DNA of 64,000 nt from Cyanobium sp. ATX 6F1 (GCF_024346315.1 NZ_JAGQCS010000010.1:1-64000); one strand, 5' to 3'. Shown: positions 29,612 to 38,714, numbered from the stretch's first letter. Translations and numbers: made by a program. Notes: generated by a model from the letters alone, not told the origin.

Positions 29612-31432
29612 TCAAAGCCCGAAGTGCCGGCAGATCAACCAGGGAACGATCAGCGCCAGGCCGACCGTGAGTGGCGCCCCGTAGCGGGTCATGTCGAGGA
29701 AGCGGTAGCGGCCCGGGCCGAAGACCATCAGGTTGGTCTGGTAGCCGATGGGGGTAAGGAAGCTTTGGCTGGCGGCGAACAGGATGGCGAAGATGAAGGC
29801 CATGGGCGGCAGCTGCAGCCCCTTGGCGATCTCAGTGGCGATCGGCATCAGCAGCACCACCGTGGTGCCGTTGCTGAGCGCTTCTGTGAACAGCTGCGCG
29901 AGGATGAACACCACCAGCAGCACGCCGTAGGTGGGCCAACCCTGCAGGGAATGGAGCAGATCAGTGGCCATCGCTTCGGCCAGGCCAGTCTTCTGCATCG
30001 CGACGCTGAAGGAGGAAAGCGACCCCAGCAGCAGAATCACATCCCAACGCACGGAGCGTTGCAGCTCACCGGGTTTCAGGCAGCCGGTGGCCACCATGAT
30101 CACCACCGCCAGGGTGACGGCGGCCATCAGGTTGAGCAGCTTGAACAACGGCAGCAGGATCACCAATGAGGCCACGATCACCGCCACCCACTTGCGATCG
30201 GTGGTGGGCAGGTCCTTTTCGAGTTCATCGAGCAGCACAAGATCGTTGTTGGCCTGCATGCCGCGGATGGCGTCGATGGGGGCCTGGAGCAGCAGCACAT
30301 CCCCGGCCTGGAGCACCACCCGCCCCAGACGCTCGCGCAGCACCTGGTTGCCTCTGCGCACCGCCAGCAGGGTGGCGTTGTAGGTCTGGCGAAAGCGCAG
30401 GTCACGCACGCTGGTGCCGGTGATGGTGGAGCCATTGGGGAGCAGCACCTCGACCACTCTCTGGGAGGCGATCGGCTGGTTGCCGGTTGGGCCAGGCTCC
30501 CCAGCGCCCGCCTTGATCGGGGCGAGGGTCACGGTGTGCTCCTGCTGCAGGCGCAGCAGGTTCTCGCGGTTGCAGCGCAGCATCAGCCGATCGCCGGCCT
30601 CAAGGGTGAGATCAGCCAGGGGAGCTGTGAAGCTCTCCTCGCCGCGATGGAGCTCGAGCACATCGACATCGAAGCGCCGCTGCAGGCGGCTGTTGTGCAG
30701 CGACTGGCCCACCAGCTCGGATCCTTCTGGAACGAGCACATCAGTGAAGTAGCCGGCACGGGCCAGGTCGCCGAGCAGGTCGTCATGGTCGAGGCCGCGG
30801 TCGGGCAGCAGGCGATCAGAGGCCCAGAGCATGTAGAGGGATCCCAGCAGCCAGATCGGGATGCCGATGGCGGAGAAGCTGAACAGTTCCAGCGAGCCGT
30901 AGCCCAGCTGACGGCTCACATCACTGGCAAGCAGGTTGGTGGAGGTGCCCAGCAGGGAAATGGTGCCCCCCAGCACCGTGGCGAAGGAGAGCGGCAGCAG
31001 CACCTTCGAGGGGGAGACGCCGCGGCGGTGGCACCAGCTCTCGATCACCGGCAGCAGGGTGGCGACGATCGGGGTGTTGGGGATGAAGCCCGAGAGCGGC
31101 GCGACGACGCCCACCATCAGGGTGATCATCCGCTGGGGGGTGCGCACAGCATCGGAGCCGATCAGGGCGCGCAGCCGATCGAGGCCGCCGCTGCGGAACA
31201 GCCCGGCCGAGACGGCGAACAGACCGATCAAGGTGATCAGCGCCGGACTGCCGAAGCCCTGCACCGCCTCATCGGGTTTGAGCACCTTGAAGGCCACCAG
31301 CAGGGCCATGGCCAGCAGGCCCGTCACCTCCGGCGCCAGCCAGCCGGTGACGAACAGCACGATCGCGCCGGCGAACACGCCCAACGTGATCAGGCCCGCC
31401 GGCTGGGAGGCCGCTTCCAGGAAGGCGCTCAT
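29612..31432 (-). CDS. SLC13/DASS-family anion transporter with two RCK-C domains
   Basis: A 606-residue membrane protein. About five N-terminal helices (from FAGAIVLFVTGWLAPEVTGL) are followed by two soluble RCK-C (TrkA-C) domains, about residues 220-400. A second set of helices follows, ending PTYGVLLVVFILAQLF and TPIGYQTNLMVFGPG. This is the SAC1-like sodium/sulfate symporter architecture. Transport of sulfate would fit the three sulfotransferases in the window, but the substrate is not shown by sequence. ATG 31432 was chosen; a GTG at 31444 is possible. Confidence 0.88.
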   Translation of the reverse strand: MSAFLEAASQPAGLITLGVFAGAIVLFVTGWLAPEVTGLLAMALLVAFKVLKPDEAVQGFGSPALITLIGLFAVSAGLFRSGGLDRLRALIGSDAVRTPQRMITLMVGVVAPLSGFIPNTPIVATLLPVIESWCHRRGVSPSKVLLPLSFATVLGGTISLLGTSTNLLASDVSRQLGYGSLELFSFSAIGIPIWLLGSLYMLWASDRLLPDRGLDHDDLLGDLARAGYFTDVLVPEGSELVGQSLHNSRLQRRFDVDVLELHRGEESFTAPLADLTLEAGDRLMLRCNRENLLRLQQEHTVTLAPIKAGAGEPGPTGNQPIASQRVVEVLLPNGSTITGTSVRDLRFRQTYNATLLAVRRGNQVLRERLGRVVLQAGDVLLLQAPIDAIRGMQANNDLVLLDELEKDLPTTDRKWVAVIVASLVILLPLFKLLNLMAAVTLAVVIMVATGCLKPGELQRSVRWDVILLLGSLSSFSVAMQKTGLAEAMATDLLHSLQGWPTYGVLLVVFILAQLFTEALSNGTTVVLLMPIATEIAKGLQLPPMAFIFAILFAASQSFLTPIGYQTNLMVFGPGRYRFLDMTRYGAPLTVGLALIVPWLICRHFGL

Positions 31433-31627
31433 GGGCCAGGACACTCCAATGCGGCTGTTGTTGAGTCTTGAGGCTTCTCATGGACCGCCCCTGGAGGCCG
31501 AGGAACAACGTACCGCTCGGAGCTGATTCTTCCAGGGGAGGGGAAGATCCCGACGCACCTGATCGTCGCAGCACGGTGGTGACGCGCAACCTCCGGCTTT
31601 TCACGCCCCCAGGGGTGCCGACATTGA

Positions 31628-31780
31628 ACCCATGGACACGAGGGCCGCACTCCCCTGTTTGCCGATGGGCAGATCGCGGCGATTGCGGCCACTCAGGAAC
31701 TGGTGCTGGCCACACGCAACGGGGGCGACTTCAGTGCCTTTGAGGGCTTGAAGGTTGTGAGCTGGCCTTGCAAACCATGA
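31628..31780 (+). pseudogene. C-terminal remnant of a PIN-domain (VapC/FitB) toxin
   Basis: After a stop at 31625-31627 a frame with no start codon reads HEGRTPLFADGQIAAIAATQ, then ELVLATRNGGDFSAFEGLKV up to TGA 31778. This is the last third of a VapC/FitB PIN ribonuclease, with the conserved D-x-x-I-A-A and A-T-R-N-x-x-D-F motifs. The N-terminal part with the first catalytic acids is missing, so it is dead. Confidence 0.75.
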
Positions 31781-32107
31781 GCACCACTGCCGAGGTGCCT
31801 TACAAAGCCAGCGGCACCTGGAGCAAGGCCGAATCGCTACACCTGAACGGTGGCCAGGCTCGAGCGCAGGGGCACTCCGGATGGCTTGACCATGCTTTTG
31901 AGCGTGCCTGGAGCGAGGTCGTCGCTTGGCTTTCCAGCAACCGTCATGCGCCCAGGCTGGCTGGAAGGCTTGAACGGCCGGCAGCACCCGCCTGTGGCCC
32001 CGGGCCGGCAACGAAGCAGCCCGGCTGCTATGAACCCCTGCGGGGGTTAACTTGGTTTTATGTCCCGTAGGGGATAAGCTGGATCTATTCCTTTCAGGGG
32101 ATGAGCT
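31781..32107 (+). other. gap between PIN remnant and hipB
   Basis: A 327-bp stretch. A frame from ATG 31777 runs to 32070 but resembles nothing I know, and its composition is not convincing, so I do not call a gene. The right end carries the likely hipB operators. Confidence 0.5.
32059..32103 (+). promoter_or_regulatory. candidate HipB operators upstream of hipBA
   Basis: Two imperfect inverted elements: TATGTCCCGTAGGGGATA at 32059-32076 (arms TAT..CCC/GGG..ATA) and ATTCCTTTCAGGGGAT at 32087-32102. They resemble the E. coli HipB site TATCC-N8-GGATA in layout and lie just before hipB, as expected for autoregulation. Confidence 0.5.
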
Positions 32108-32356
32108 TTGTCCCATGTGGCCCGCCTTCCATCACAGCTGGGCGTCTTGCTGCGCAGTCGCCGCAAGGAGCTGGGGCTGTCCCAGCAGGAGGCCGCAGTT
32201 CGAGGCGGCTTGCAGCAGAAGACGGTGTCGTCCCTGGAGAACGACCCACAGCGCTGCACGATCGACAGCCTCTACCGCCTGATGGCCGCGTTGACGGTGG
32301 AGCTTGTGCTCCAGCCCCGTGAAGCCCCGGTGCGGAGCGCAGGAGACGACTGGTAG
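32108..32356 (+). CDS. hipB: HipB-type helix-turn-helix antitoxin
   Basis: An 82-residue Xre-type HTH protein: QLGVLLRSRRKELGLSQQEA, then AVRGGLQQKTVSSLENDPQR and a C-terminal strand VELVLQPREAP. It should bind the operators just upstream and neutralise the HipA kinase. The start is a TTG at 32108 (MSHVARLPSQLG); the stop is 2 bp before the hipA ATG. Confidence 0.88.
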   Translation: MSHVARLPSQLGVLLRSRRKELGLSQQEAAVRGGLQQKTVSSLENDPQRCTIDSLYRLMAALTVELVLQPREAPVRSAGDDW

Positions 32357-32358
32357 CC

Positions 32359-33669
32359 ATGGCACGTCCTCGGTTGGGCCATGGTCTTGACCTGTGGATG
32401 AACGGCGAGCTGGTGGGGCACTGGCAGGTGACGTCCACCGGCGGGCACCGTCTCCACTACGCCGCCAGCTGGCTGAGTTCACCCCGTTGCCGCCCGATTT
32501 CGCTCTCGTTGCCCTTGCTGCCTGAGGGCCAGGCCCATCACGGGGCCGTGGTGGAGAACTACTTCGAGAATCTGCTGCCCGACAGCCGCGAGATCCGCCT
32601 GCGCCTGCAAGAGCGATTCTCCACCAGCAACGGCGGTGCCATGGCGCTGCTGGCGGCGGTTGGGCGCGACTGCGTGGGCGCCCTTCAACTTCTACCGGAA
32701 GGTTCGCCAGCGCTGAAGGTGCGTGTGATCGAGGCCGAGCCCCTCGATGAGGCCGGGGTAGCCAGGCAATGCCGGCTCGCGGTGCAGGGCAAGCCCCTGG
32801 GCCAGAACGATGGGGAGGCGTTTCGGCTGTCGCTGGCTGGAGCCCAGGAGAAAACAGCGTTCCTCCGCCATGGCGACCAGTGGTGTGTACCACTGCGTGC
32901 AACGCCATCCACCCACATCTTCAAGCTGCCTCTGGGCCGGGTGGGAGTGGAGGGGCTTGATCGTTCCCTTTCGATTGAGAATGAGTGGCTGTGCGGCCGG
33001 ATTGCCGCAGCCTTTGGATTGCCGGTGGCCGCGAGCAGGATCGCCTGTTTCGAGGACCAGAAGGTGCTGGTGGTCGAGCGCTTCGACCGTCGCCTGGCCC
33101 GCGATGGCAGCTGGTGGTTACGTCTGCCGCAGGAGGACTGCTGCCAGGCGCTGGGGATACCACCAGGACTCAAGTATCAGAGTGATGGGGGGCCAGGCAT
33201 CGCTGATCTGATGACGCTGCTGCGCGGCAGCCTGGCCCCCCAAGAGGATCGGATGCAGCTGTTCCGTTCTCTGCTGCTGTTCTGGCTGCTGGCCGCCATT
33301 GATGGGCATGCCAAGAACTTTTCCCTGATGCTGGGTGCTGGCGGAGCGTTTCGGCTCACACCTCTCTACGACGTGATTTCGGCCTACCCAGTGATCGGCA
33401 GAGGCGCCAACCAGCTGGCTCCCCAGAGGGTGACCATGGCAAGACAGTGGGGCATCGACCCTCAGGCAGCGACGCAGGCGATGGTTGAGATGGTGACCGC
33501 CACGACCGATGTGATGGCTGAAGTGACCAGCACCATCCCCGCCGGCTTTCCGAGTTCGGTGGCTGATCCGATTCTGGGCGGTCTGGAGGATGCCGCCCAG
33601 CGACTCTCCAAGGCCCTGGACTTAGGCACAAAGACGGAGGAGAGCCTCAGCAGCACGCCTGATACGTAA
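32359..33669 (+). CDS. hipA: HipA-type serine/threonine kinase toxin
   Basis: A 436-residue HipA-family kinase, which in E. coli phosphorylates glutamyl-tRNA synthetase and causes growth arrest. Motifs: FRLSLAGAQEKTAFL, THIFKLPLG, VLVVERFDRR, and the catalytic loop AAIDGHAKNFSLML followed by LTPLYDVISAYP (metal-binding Asp). No frameshift or missing core motif, so it is probably functional with hipB. It is the only complete system among the remnants of 31.6-35.2 kb. Confidence 0.92.
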   Translation: MARPRLGHGLDLWMNGELVGHWQVTSTGGHRLHYAASWLSSPRCRPISLSLPLLPEGQAHHGAVVENYFENLLPDSREIRLRLQERFSTSNGGAMALLAAVGRDCVGALQLLPEGSPALKVRVIEAEPLDEAGVARQCRLAVQGKPLGQNDGEAFRLSLAGAQEKTAFLRHGDQWCVPLRATPSTHIFKLPLGRVGVEGLDRSLSIENEWLCGRIAAAFGLPVAASRIACFEDQKVLVVERFDRRLARDGSWWLRLPQEDCCQALGIPPGLKYQSDGGPGIADLMTLLRGSLAPQEDRMQLFRSLLLFWLLAAIDGHAKNFSLMLGAGGAFRLTPLYDVISAYPVIGRGANQLAPQRVTMARQWGIDPQAATQAMVEMVTATTDVMAEVTSTIPAGFPSSVADPILGGLEDAAQRLSKALDLGTKTEESLSSTPDT

Positions 33670-33700
33670 CCGGGAGCACCGCGACTCCGGCCACTGGCGG

Positions 33701-33874
33701 GTGCCGGTGCCGATCGCCCGCTTCGTGGAGAAGCCCGATCTCGCCACGTCCGAGCCGTTCCTGGCGGCGGGACGCTTCACCTGGAACAGCGGCATGTTTC
33801 TGTTCCGTGCCAGCGCGATCCTGGCGGAACTGGAACGAAGTGCCCTTGCCCGCCCAACGGGGCGCTGGATCTGA
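33701..33874 (+). pseudogene. manC: fragment of mannose-1-phosphate guanylyltransferase
   Basis: A frame running through VPIARFVEKPDLATSEPFLA, then AGRFTWNSGMFLFRASAILA and ELER, matches the central part of ManC/CpsB. Only about 55 residues remain and the nucleotidyl-transfer motif is absent. The fragment begins close to the hipA stop, so hipBA was probably inserted into, or recombined with, a sugar-nucleotide gene region. Confidence 0.75.
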
Positions 33875-34018
33875 CCTCCATCCTCTGGCGGAGACCAGGC
33901 CGCCAACGCGAAGGCGGCTTCATGACCATGAGATCTCTCTGCCGAACGGCTGCTGAGCGTGGATGGGGGAGTGGCGTGTCGCTGGGGGCGGCAGCTGGTT
34001 CACAACCCGTGGATGCCG

Positions 34019-34416
34019 TCAGTTTTTGCCATAGGTGGCGACGTGATCTGGGGACATCGTCAGCAGGCCCAGGACGTCACCATCGCGATGGGCCGTAGCG
34101 CGGCGTCATGGGCTGATGCGTAGGGAATACACGGCGTTGATGTCATGGGGCGTTTGGATGCTCGTGATCCTCTCCCACCTGATGCCAGGGTGAGGTACGG
34201 CTGATTCCACGTCAACTGGCGAATCTTGTTCAGGATGTCCAGTGCGGCCTGGCGTTCAGGCTTCTGCCGTTTCAAATGCTGCAGTGTCAACAGATGCTCT
34301 TGAAACACCGGATTGTTCAGATCCAGCCTGACCTTTGCCTCAGGTGGTGTCTTCTGGCTGATGGCTGGCTGACCATGCGATCGCGGTTTCCAGGTCTGCT
34401 GCCGCTGCTGCCCCAT
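34019..34416 (-). pseudogene. decayed RelE/HigB-like toxin gene
   Basis: The reverse strand reads VRLDLNNPVFQEHLLTLQHL, then ERQAALDILNKIRQLTWNQP, typical of a cyanobacterial RelE-fold toxin family. After about position 34190 the matching sequence continues in another frame: RWERITSIQTPHDINAVYSL, then a stop within RISP*RRATAHRDGDVL, and LLTMSPDHVATYGKN to TGA 34019. So there is at least one frameshift and one internal stop. The exact N-terminus is uncertain. Confidence 0.7.
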
Positions 34417-34507
34417 GCAGCCAGCGTTCATTGTCAGGAATCACAGTCGCGATGCGCACGATCCAGACACCAGGCTCGCTTTCCTCATCGTGCGGCACGA
34501 ACGGCAC
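34340..34507 (-). other. 55-codon frame overlapping the decayed toxin, unidentified
   Basis: From GTG 34507 to TGA 34342-34340 a frame reads VPFVPHDEESEPGVWIVRIA, TVIPDNERWLHG and ends ASHQPEDTT. The residue pattern looks protein-like rather than random and it precedes the decayed toxin, so it may be the rest of its upstream antitoxin. I do not recognise a family, and the reading frame is closed by a stop upstream. Confidence 0.35.
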
Positions 34508-34641
34508 GGGTGTGCGTGCGCGTGCGGATCAGGTGGCGTCGACGTCTTTCCGCGGCGGTGAATCCATGGGGTTGTGCGAGCTGCGCTACCGGTATCGGAT
34601 CCTCCAGCGTCCGCATGGGATGGCGAAGCCGTTGCGTGCTG

Positions 34642-35190
34642 GTGTTCTCCCGCACGGAGGTGGAGAACGACTTGCCCCATTGCAGCGGCACCGCCAGCCG
34701 CTACTCCGCCAGCAAGGCCGGCAGCGGTTACCTCGTAAACGCCTGACTCCACAACGACGGCCTTCCGGTGGTGATCCTCAAGGCGGCGGCCGGTGAGTTG
34801 ATCCAGCTCTATGGCGACGGCCAGAACGTGCGCGACAGGCTGAATGTGGCCGACCACGTGAATGCCCTGCTGCTGACGGCCACGCAAGGCACTCTCGGAC
34901 GGGCTTACTTCGTGGGAGGCCATGAGGAGCGAACCAACAAGCAGGTGTTGGAGGCCATCTGCGCTGATCTCGATCAGCTGGTGCCGGAAGATGCACCCCG
35001 CAGCCACCTGATCACACTGGTGAAGAATCGCCCCGGCCACGAGTGCCGCTCTGCCATTGACCCGACGCGCATCAAGGATGAGCCTGGCTGGCAGCCGCGC
35101 CACAGCTTTGAAACGGGCCTGGCGGCCAAAGTGCGCCTGTCTCTGGAGCACAAGGGGTGGTGCAGCCAAGTGCGTGATTGGGGTCGCTAA
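34642..35190 (+). pseudogene. rfbB: decayed dTDP-glucose 4,6-dehydratase
   Basis: One frame reads TEVENDLP, then SRYSASKAGSGYLVNA (the YxxxK catalytic region) to a TGA at 34744. After it the same frame continues VVILKAAAGELIQLYGDGQN, VRDRLNVADHVNAL and so on to VRLSLEHKGW and the end at 35190. The NAD-binding N-terminus is missing, and the SNCSNNYGP segment is deleted. It is paralogous to the intact rfbB at 26.2-27.3 kb but more like a different subgroup (GGHEERTNKQV motif). Confidence 0.85.
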
Positions 35191-35352
35191 AGTGGCTATC
35201 GCCTGGGGGTACTGGCGGGTGAGAGCTGAGATGAGTGAGGCACTCCCCAAGTGATGTTCCGCGATGCGTGAACTTGGGGGTGACCAAGGCGACCGGCTGG
35301 GGTTGACTTCTATGGGCCAACAAGCAGCACGCAATCAGCAGCTGATGGACTG
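35191..35352 (+). promoter_or_regulatory. upstream region of the sdh operon
   Basis: A 162-bp gap before sdhC that must hold its promoter if the operon is expressed. A TTGACT hexamer occurs near 35302-35307, but no convincing -10 follows at the right distance. Confidence 0.35.
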
Positions 35353-36033
35353 ATGCAGTCACCTCTTCCGAGCCAAGCCCTTGCGGGAATCAATCCTGAA
35401 TTCCTGCGTCGAGGATCGGCCACCAGCGGCCTGTTGCTGGTGTTGTTTCTGCTGCTGCACCTGGCGGGGGTTGCCCTGGCACCATGGGCTCCTGCACGGT
35501 TTGAGAGCTACGCAACCAGCCTGCATAGCAGCGGCTGGCTGCCACTGGCGGAAGTTGTGTTGCTCGCGGTAGCCCTGCTTCATCTGGGCCTGAGTGTGGC
35601 CCGTTGGCTGATCAACCGCCGTGCTGGTAACACCGCTGTGCTGCGCAGCCGCCGCGTCGGACCTTTGGCCCCAGTGGCAGCGTTCGCGGCCCGCAGCCAG
35701 GCAGCAGGTGGCATGGCCCTGTTGGTTTTCATGGCTGTGCACCTCGCCCAGCTGCGCTGGCCACGGCCAATGGCTGGTTCTGAACTGGCAGCCCTGCAGT
35801 CCGTGCTGGCGAGCCCATGGAGCTTGGCGCTTTATCTGGCAGGGGCTGTAGCGGTTGCCCTGCACCTGTTCCATGGCGGCGAAGCGGCTCACCGCAGCTT
35901 GGGGCTGCTCCAGGCTGCCAATGGCTCCCTCATCCGCTCGGCAGCACGCCTGCTGGCACTACTTGTTGGCGGCGGTTTCATCGTGATCACCATTCTCCTA
36001 GCTGTGCCGGCGCTAGCGGGTGGAGGGGCCTGA
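35353..36033 (+). CDS. sdhC: succinate dehydrogenase cytochrome b subunit
   Basis: A 226-residue membrane protein with five hydrophobic segments, including SGLLLVLFLLLHLAGVALAP, VAFMAVHLAQLRWP-like helix and LYLAGAVAVALHLFHGGEAA. Histidines in helices (LLHL, AVHLAQ, ALHLFHG) fit the di-haem type-B cytochrome b of succinate:quinone reductases. It anchors SdhAB to the membrane and passes electrons to quinone. Its stop overlaps the sdhA ATG (TGATG). Confidence 0.9.
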   Translation: MQSPLPSQALAGINPEFLRRGSATSGLLLVLFLLLHLAGVALAPWAPARFESYATSLHSSGWLPLAEVVLLAVALLHLGLSVARWLINRRAGNTAVLRSRRVGPLAPVAAFAARSQAAGGMALLVFMAVHLAQLRWPRPMAGSELAALQSVLASPWSLALYLAGAVAVALHLFHGGEAAHRSLGLLQAANGSLIRSAARLLALLVGGGFIVITILLAVPALAGGGA

Positions 36034-37952
36034 TGGGAGGTCTGCCCGATCCGCGCCTTCCCGCCGGCCCGCTGGCCGGTGCCTGGAGCCGCACCCGCGA
36101 AAACCTCCCCTTGATCAGCCCGCTGCGCAAGCGGCAGCTGCATGTTTTGGTGGTGGGCTCGGGTCTGGCCGGTGCTTCGGCGGCAGCCACCCTGGCCGAG
36201 CAGGGCTACCGGGTCACGGTGCTCACTTATCACGACAGCCCGCGTCGGGCCCATTCGGTCGCCGCCCAGGGGGGTATCAATGCGGCCAAAAACTACGCTG
36301 GCGATGGCGACAGCGTGGAGCGCCTGTTTGCCGACACCCTGCGCGGCGGCGACTTCCGCGCACGTGAGGCCGGCTGCATGCGCCTGGCCGAACTGAGCGG
36401 CGGCATCATTGATCAGGCCGTGGCCCAGGGTGTGCCGTTCGCCCGCGACTACGGCGGCACCCTGGCAACTCGCAGCTTTGGTGGGGCTCTGGTGAGTCGC
36501 ACGTTCTACGCCCGTGGGCAAACCGGCCAGCAGCTGCTCTATGGGGCTATCGGGGCGCTGCTGCGCCAGGTGGCAGCCGGCCGCATCACCCTGCTGCCTC
36601 GCCGCGATGTGCTCGAGCTGATCACGGTGGATGGGGTGGCCCGGGGGGTGGTGGCCCGCCACCTGCTCAGCGGTGAGCTGGAAGTTCACACGGCCCAGGC
36701 GGTGGTGCTGGCCACCGGCGGCTATAGCAATGTGTTTTTCCTGTCGACGAACGCGCTCAAATCGAACGCCACGGCGATCTGGCGGGCCCACCGCCAGGGA
36801 GCCTTGCTCGCCAATCCCTGCTTCACCCAGATCCACCCCACCTGCATCCCAAGCGGCGATCCCGGCCAGAGCAAGCTCACGCTGATGAGCGAAAGCCTGC
36901 GCAACGATGGGCGCATCTGGTTGCCCGCCATCGCAGGCGACAGCCGCCCGCCGGAGCAGATCCCCGAGGCCGAGCGCGACTACTTCCTGGAGCGCCTCTA
37001 CCCCCGCTACGCCAACATGGCCCCACGTGACCTGGCCTCCCGCCGGGCCCTTGAACTCTGCAACGCTGGCCATGGCGTAGGGCCTGGCGGCCGCTCGATG
37101 TATCTGGATCTTCGTGATGCCATCAACGAGCAGGGGCGCGGCGTGATCGAAGAGCGCTACGGCAACCTCTTGGAAATGTATGAGCGCATCAGTGGCGCCG
37201 ACCCCTACGCCACCCCTCTGCGCATCTATCCGGCGCCGCACTACACCATGGGCGGGCTTTGGGTGGACTACCAGCTGATGAGCTCGATCCCGGGTCTGTT
37301 CGTGCTGGGGGAAGCCAACTTCTCCGAACACGGCGCTAACCGCCTTGGCGCAAGCGCCCTGATGCAGGGCCTGGCCGACGGCTACTTCATCGCGCCCGCC
37401 ACGGTGACGGCCTGGATGTCTGGCCATCCCACCCCTGCAATCGGAGCCGAGCACCCCTCCTGCCGCGAGGCGGTGGTTCGAGCCCAGGCCCGTATTAACA
37501 GCGTGCTGGCGGTTCAAGGCCAGCTTCCGGTGGACCGCCTTCACCGGGAGCTGGGGGCGCTGATGATCGAGCGATGCGGCATGAGCCGCACGGCCGAGGG
37601 GCTGCAGAAGGGACTGGCGGAATTGGCCGCGATCGAGCAGTGCTTCCACGGCGACGTGCGGGTGCCCGGGGCAGCGGAGGGCCCCAATCCGGAACTGGAG
37701 AAGGCACTGCGGGTGGCGGATTTCTTCGGGCTCGCCCAGCTGATGCTGCGCGACGCCCTGGCCCGGGAGGAATCCTGCGGCGCCCACTTCCGCGAGGAGC
37801 ACCAGAGCGCCGACGGCGAAGCCCGCCGCGACGACGCCCGCTTCGCCCACATCGCCGCCTGGGAGCACCGGGGCGATGACAGCGAGCCGATCCGCCACAG
37901 CGAAGCGCTCACCTTCACCGTTCTGCAGCCCAGCGCCCGTAGCTACCGATGA
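36033..37952 (+). CDS. sdhA: succinate dehydrogenase flavoprotein subunit
   Basis: A 639-residue flavoprotein. It has FAD motif VVGSGLAGASAAATLAEQGY, the covalent-FAD region RRAHSVAAQGGINAAKNY, TQIHPTCIPSGDP, LMSESLRNDGRIWLP, CNAGHGVGPGGRSMYLDL and YTMGGLWVDY; GEANFSEHGANRLGASALMQ closes the active site. It oxidises succinate to fumarate. Length and motifs match the type found in Bacteroidetes, Chlorobi and some cyanobacteria with a single b subunit. It overlaps sdhB by 4 bp. Confidence 0.96.
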   Translation: MGGLPDPRLPAGPLAGAWSRTRENLPLISPLRKRQLHVLVVGSGLAGASAAATLAEQGYRVTVLTYHDSPRRAHSVAAQGGINAAKNYAGDGDSVERLFADTLRGGDFRAREAGCMRLAELSGGIIDQAVAQGVPFARDYGGTLATRSFGGALVSRTFYARGQTGQQLLYGAIGALLRQVAAGRITLLPRRDVLELITVDGVARGVVARHLLSGELEVHTAQAVVLATGGYSNVFFLSTNALKSNATAIWRAHRQGALLANPCFTQIHPTCIPSGDPGQSKLTLMSESLRNDGRIWLPAIAGDSRPPEQIPEAERDYFLERLYPRYANMAPRDLASRRALELCNAGHGVGPGGRSMYLDLRDAINEQGRGVIEERYGNLLEMYERISGADPYATPLRIYPAPHYTMGGLWVDYQLMSSIPGLFVLGEANFSEHGANRLGASALMQGLADGYFIAPATVTAWMSGHPTPAIGAEHPSCREAVVRAQARINSVLAVQGQLPVDRLHRELGALMIERCGMSRTAEGLQKGLAELAAIEQCFHGDVRVPGAAEGPNPELEKALRVADFFGLAQLMLRDALAREESCGAHFREEHQSADGEARRDDARFAHIAAWEHRGDDSEPIRHSEALTFTVLQPSARSYR

Positions 37953-38680
37953 CCACCTCCATCTCACTCACACTGCGCATTTGGCGCCAGGAGGCAAGCG
38001 AGGTCGCCGGTGCCTTCCAGAGCTACCGGCTAGAGGCCGTGAGCACCGATCTCTCCCTGCTGGAGACACTCGACCAGCTCAACGAGCAACTGGTCGCTGC
38101 CGGCGAGCGACCGGTGCAGTTTGAGCACGACTGCCGCGAGGGCATCTGCGGCAGCTGTGGTTTCCTTGTGAATGGCCAGGCCCATGGCCCCCAGGCCGCC
38201 ACCAGTGTCTGCCAGCTTTACCTGCGCGAGTTCGCCGATGGCGCCAGCCTCACCCTGGAGCCCTGGCGGGCCCGGGCTTTCCCATTGATCCAAGACCTGG
38301 CGGTGGAGCGCGCCGCCCTCGACCGGCTGCTGATCGCCGGTGGCTACTGCTCGGTGAACACGGGCCAGGCGCCGGAAGCCAATGCCATCCTGGTGGGCCA
38401 GGAGCAGGCCCGCTCGGCCTTCGAAACGGCCACCTGCATCGGCTGCGGTGCTTGTGTGGCCAGCTGCCGCAACGCTTCGGCCAGCCTGTTTGTGGCTGCC
38501 AAGCTGGTCCATTTGGGCCAGTTGCCGCAGGGGCAGCCGGAACGGGCGCGCCGCATCGCCGCCATGCAGGTGGCGATAGCGGCCGAGGGCTTCGGAGGTT
38601 GCAGCAGCCACCTGGAGTGCGAAGCGGTGTGCCCGCAGCAGATCTCGGCCGACTGGATCAGTTGGATGCACGCAGAATAA
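37949..38680 (+). CDS. sdhB: succinate dehydrogenase iron-sulfur subunit
   Basis: A 243-residue protein with the [2Fe-2S] motif CREGICGSCGFLVNG, and the ferredoxin-like motifs CIGCGACVASCRN and CSSHLECEAVCPQQI for the [4Fe-4S] and [3Fe-4S] clusters. It passes electrons from SdhA to SdhC. ATG 37949 overlaps the sdhA stop (ATGA). Right after its stop the base composition turns AT-rich, so the island border lies at about 38.69 kb. Confidence 0.96.
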   Translation: MTTSISLTLRIWRQEASEVAGAFQSYRLEAVSTDLSLLETLDQLNEQLVAAGERPVQFEHDCREGICGSCGFLVNGQAHGPQAATSVCQLYLREFADGASLTLEPWRARAFPLIQDLAVERAALDRLLIAGGYCSVNTGQAPEANAILVGQEQARSAFETATCIGCGACVASCRNASASLFVAAKLVHLGQLPQGQPERARRIAAMQVAIAAEGFGGCSSHLECEAVCPQQISADWISWMHAE

Positions 38681-38714
38681 AAGTTTTACACTCTAGAGAG
38701 TACTTTCGTATACA

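Noticed and set aside
31777-32070. A forward frame of about 97 codons after the PIN remnant
   Set aside because: No resemblance to known proteins, ends within the hipB operator region, and lies in decayed DNA.
35889-37967. A 692-codon open frame on the reverse strand across sdhA
   Set aside because: It mirrors sdhA in a high-GC region with G/C third positions; the forward frame has all SdhA motifs.
38697-38712. A second LexA box at GTACTTTCGTATAC
   Set aside because: It differs from the consensus at the two essential right-arm positions.
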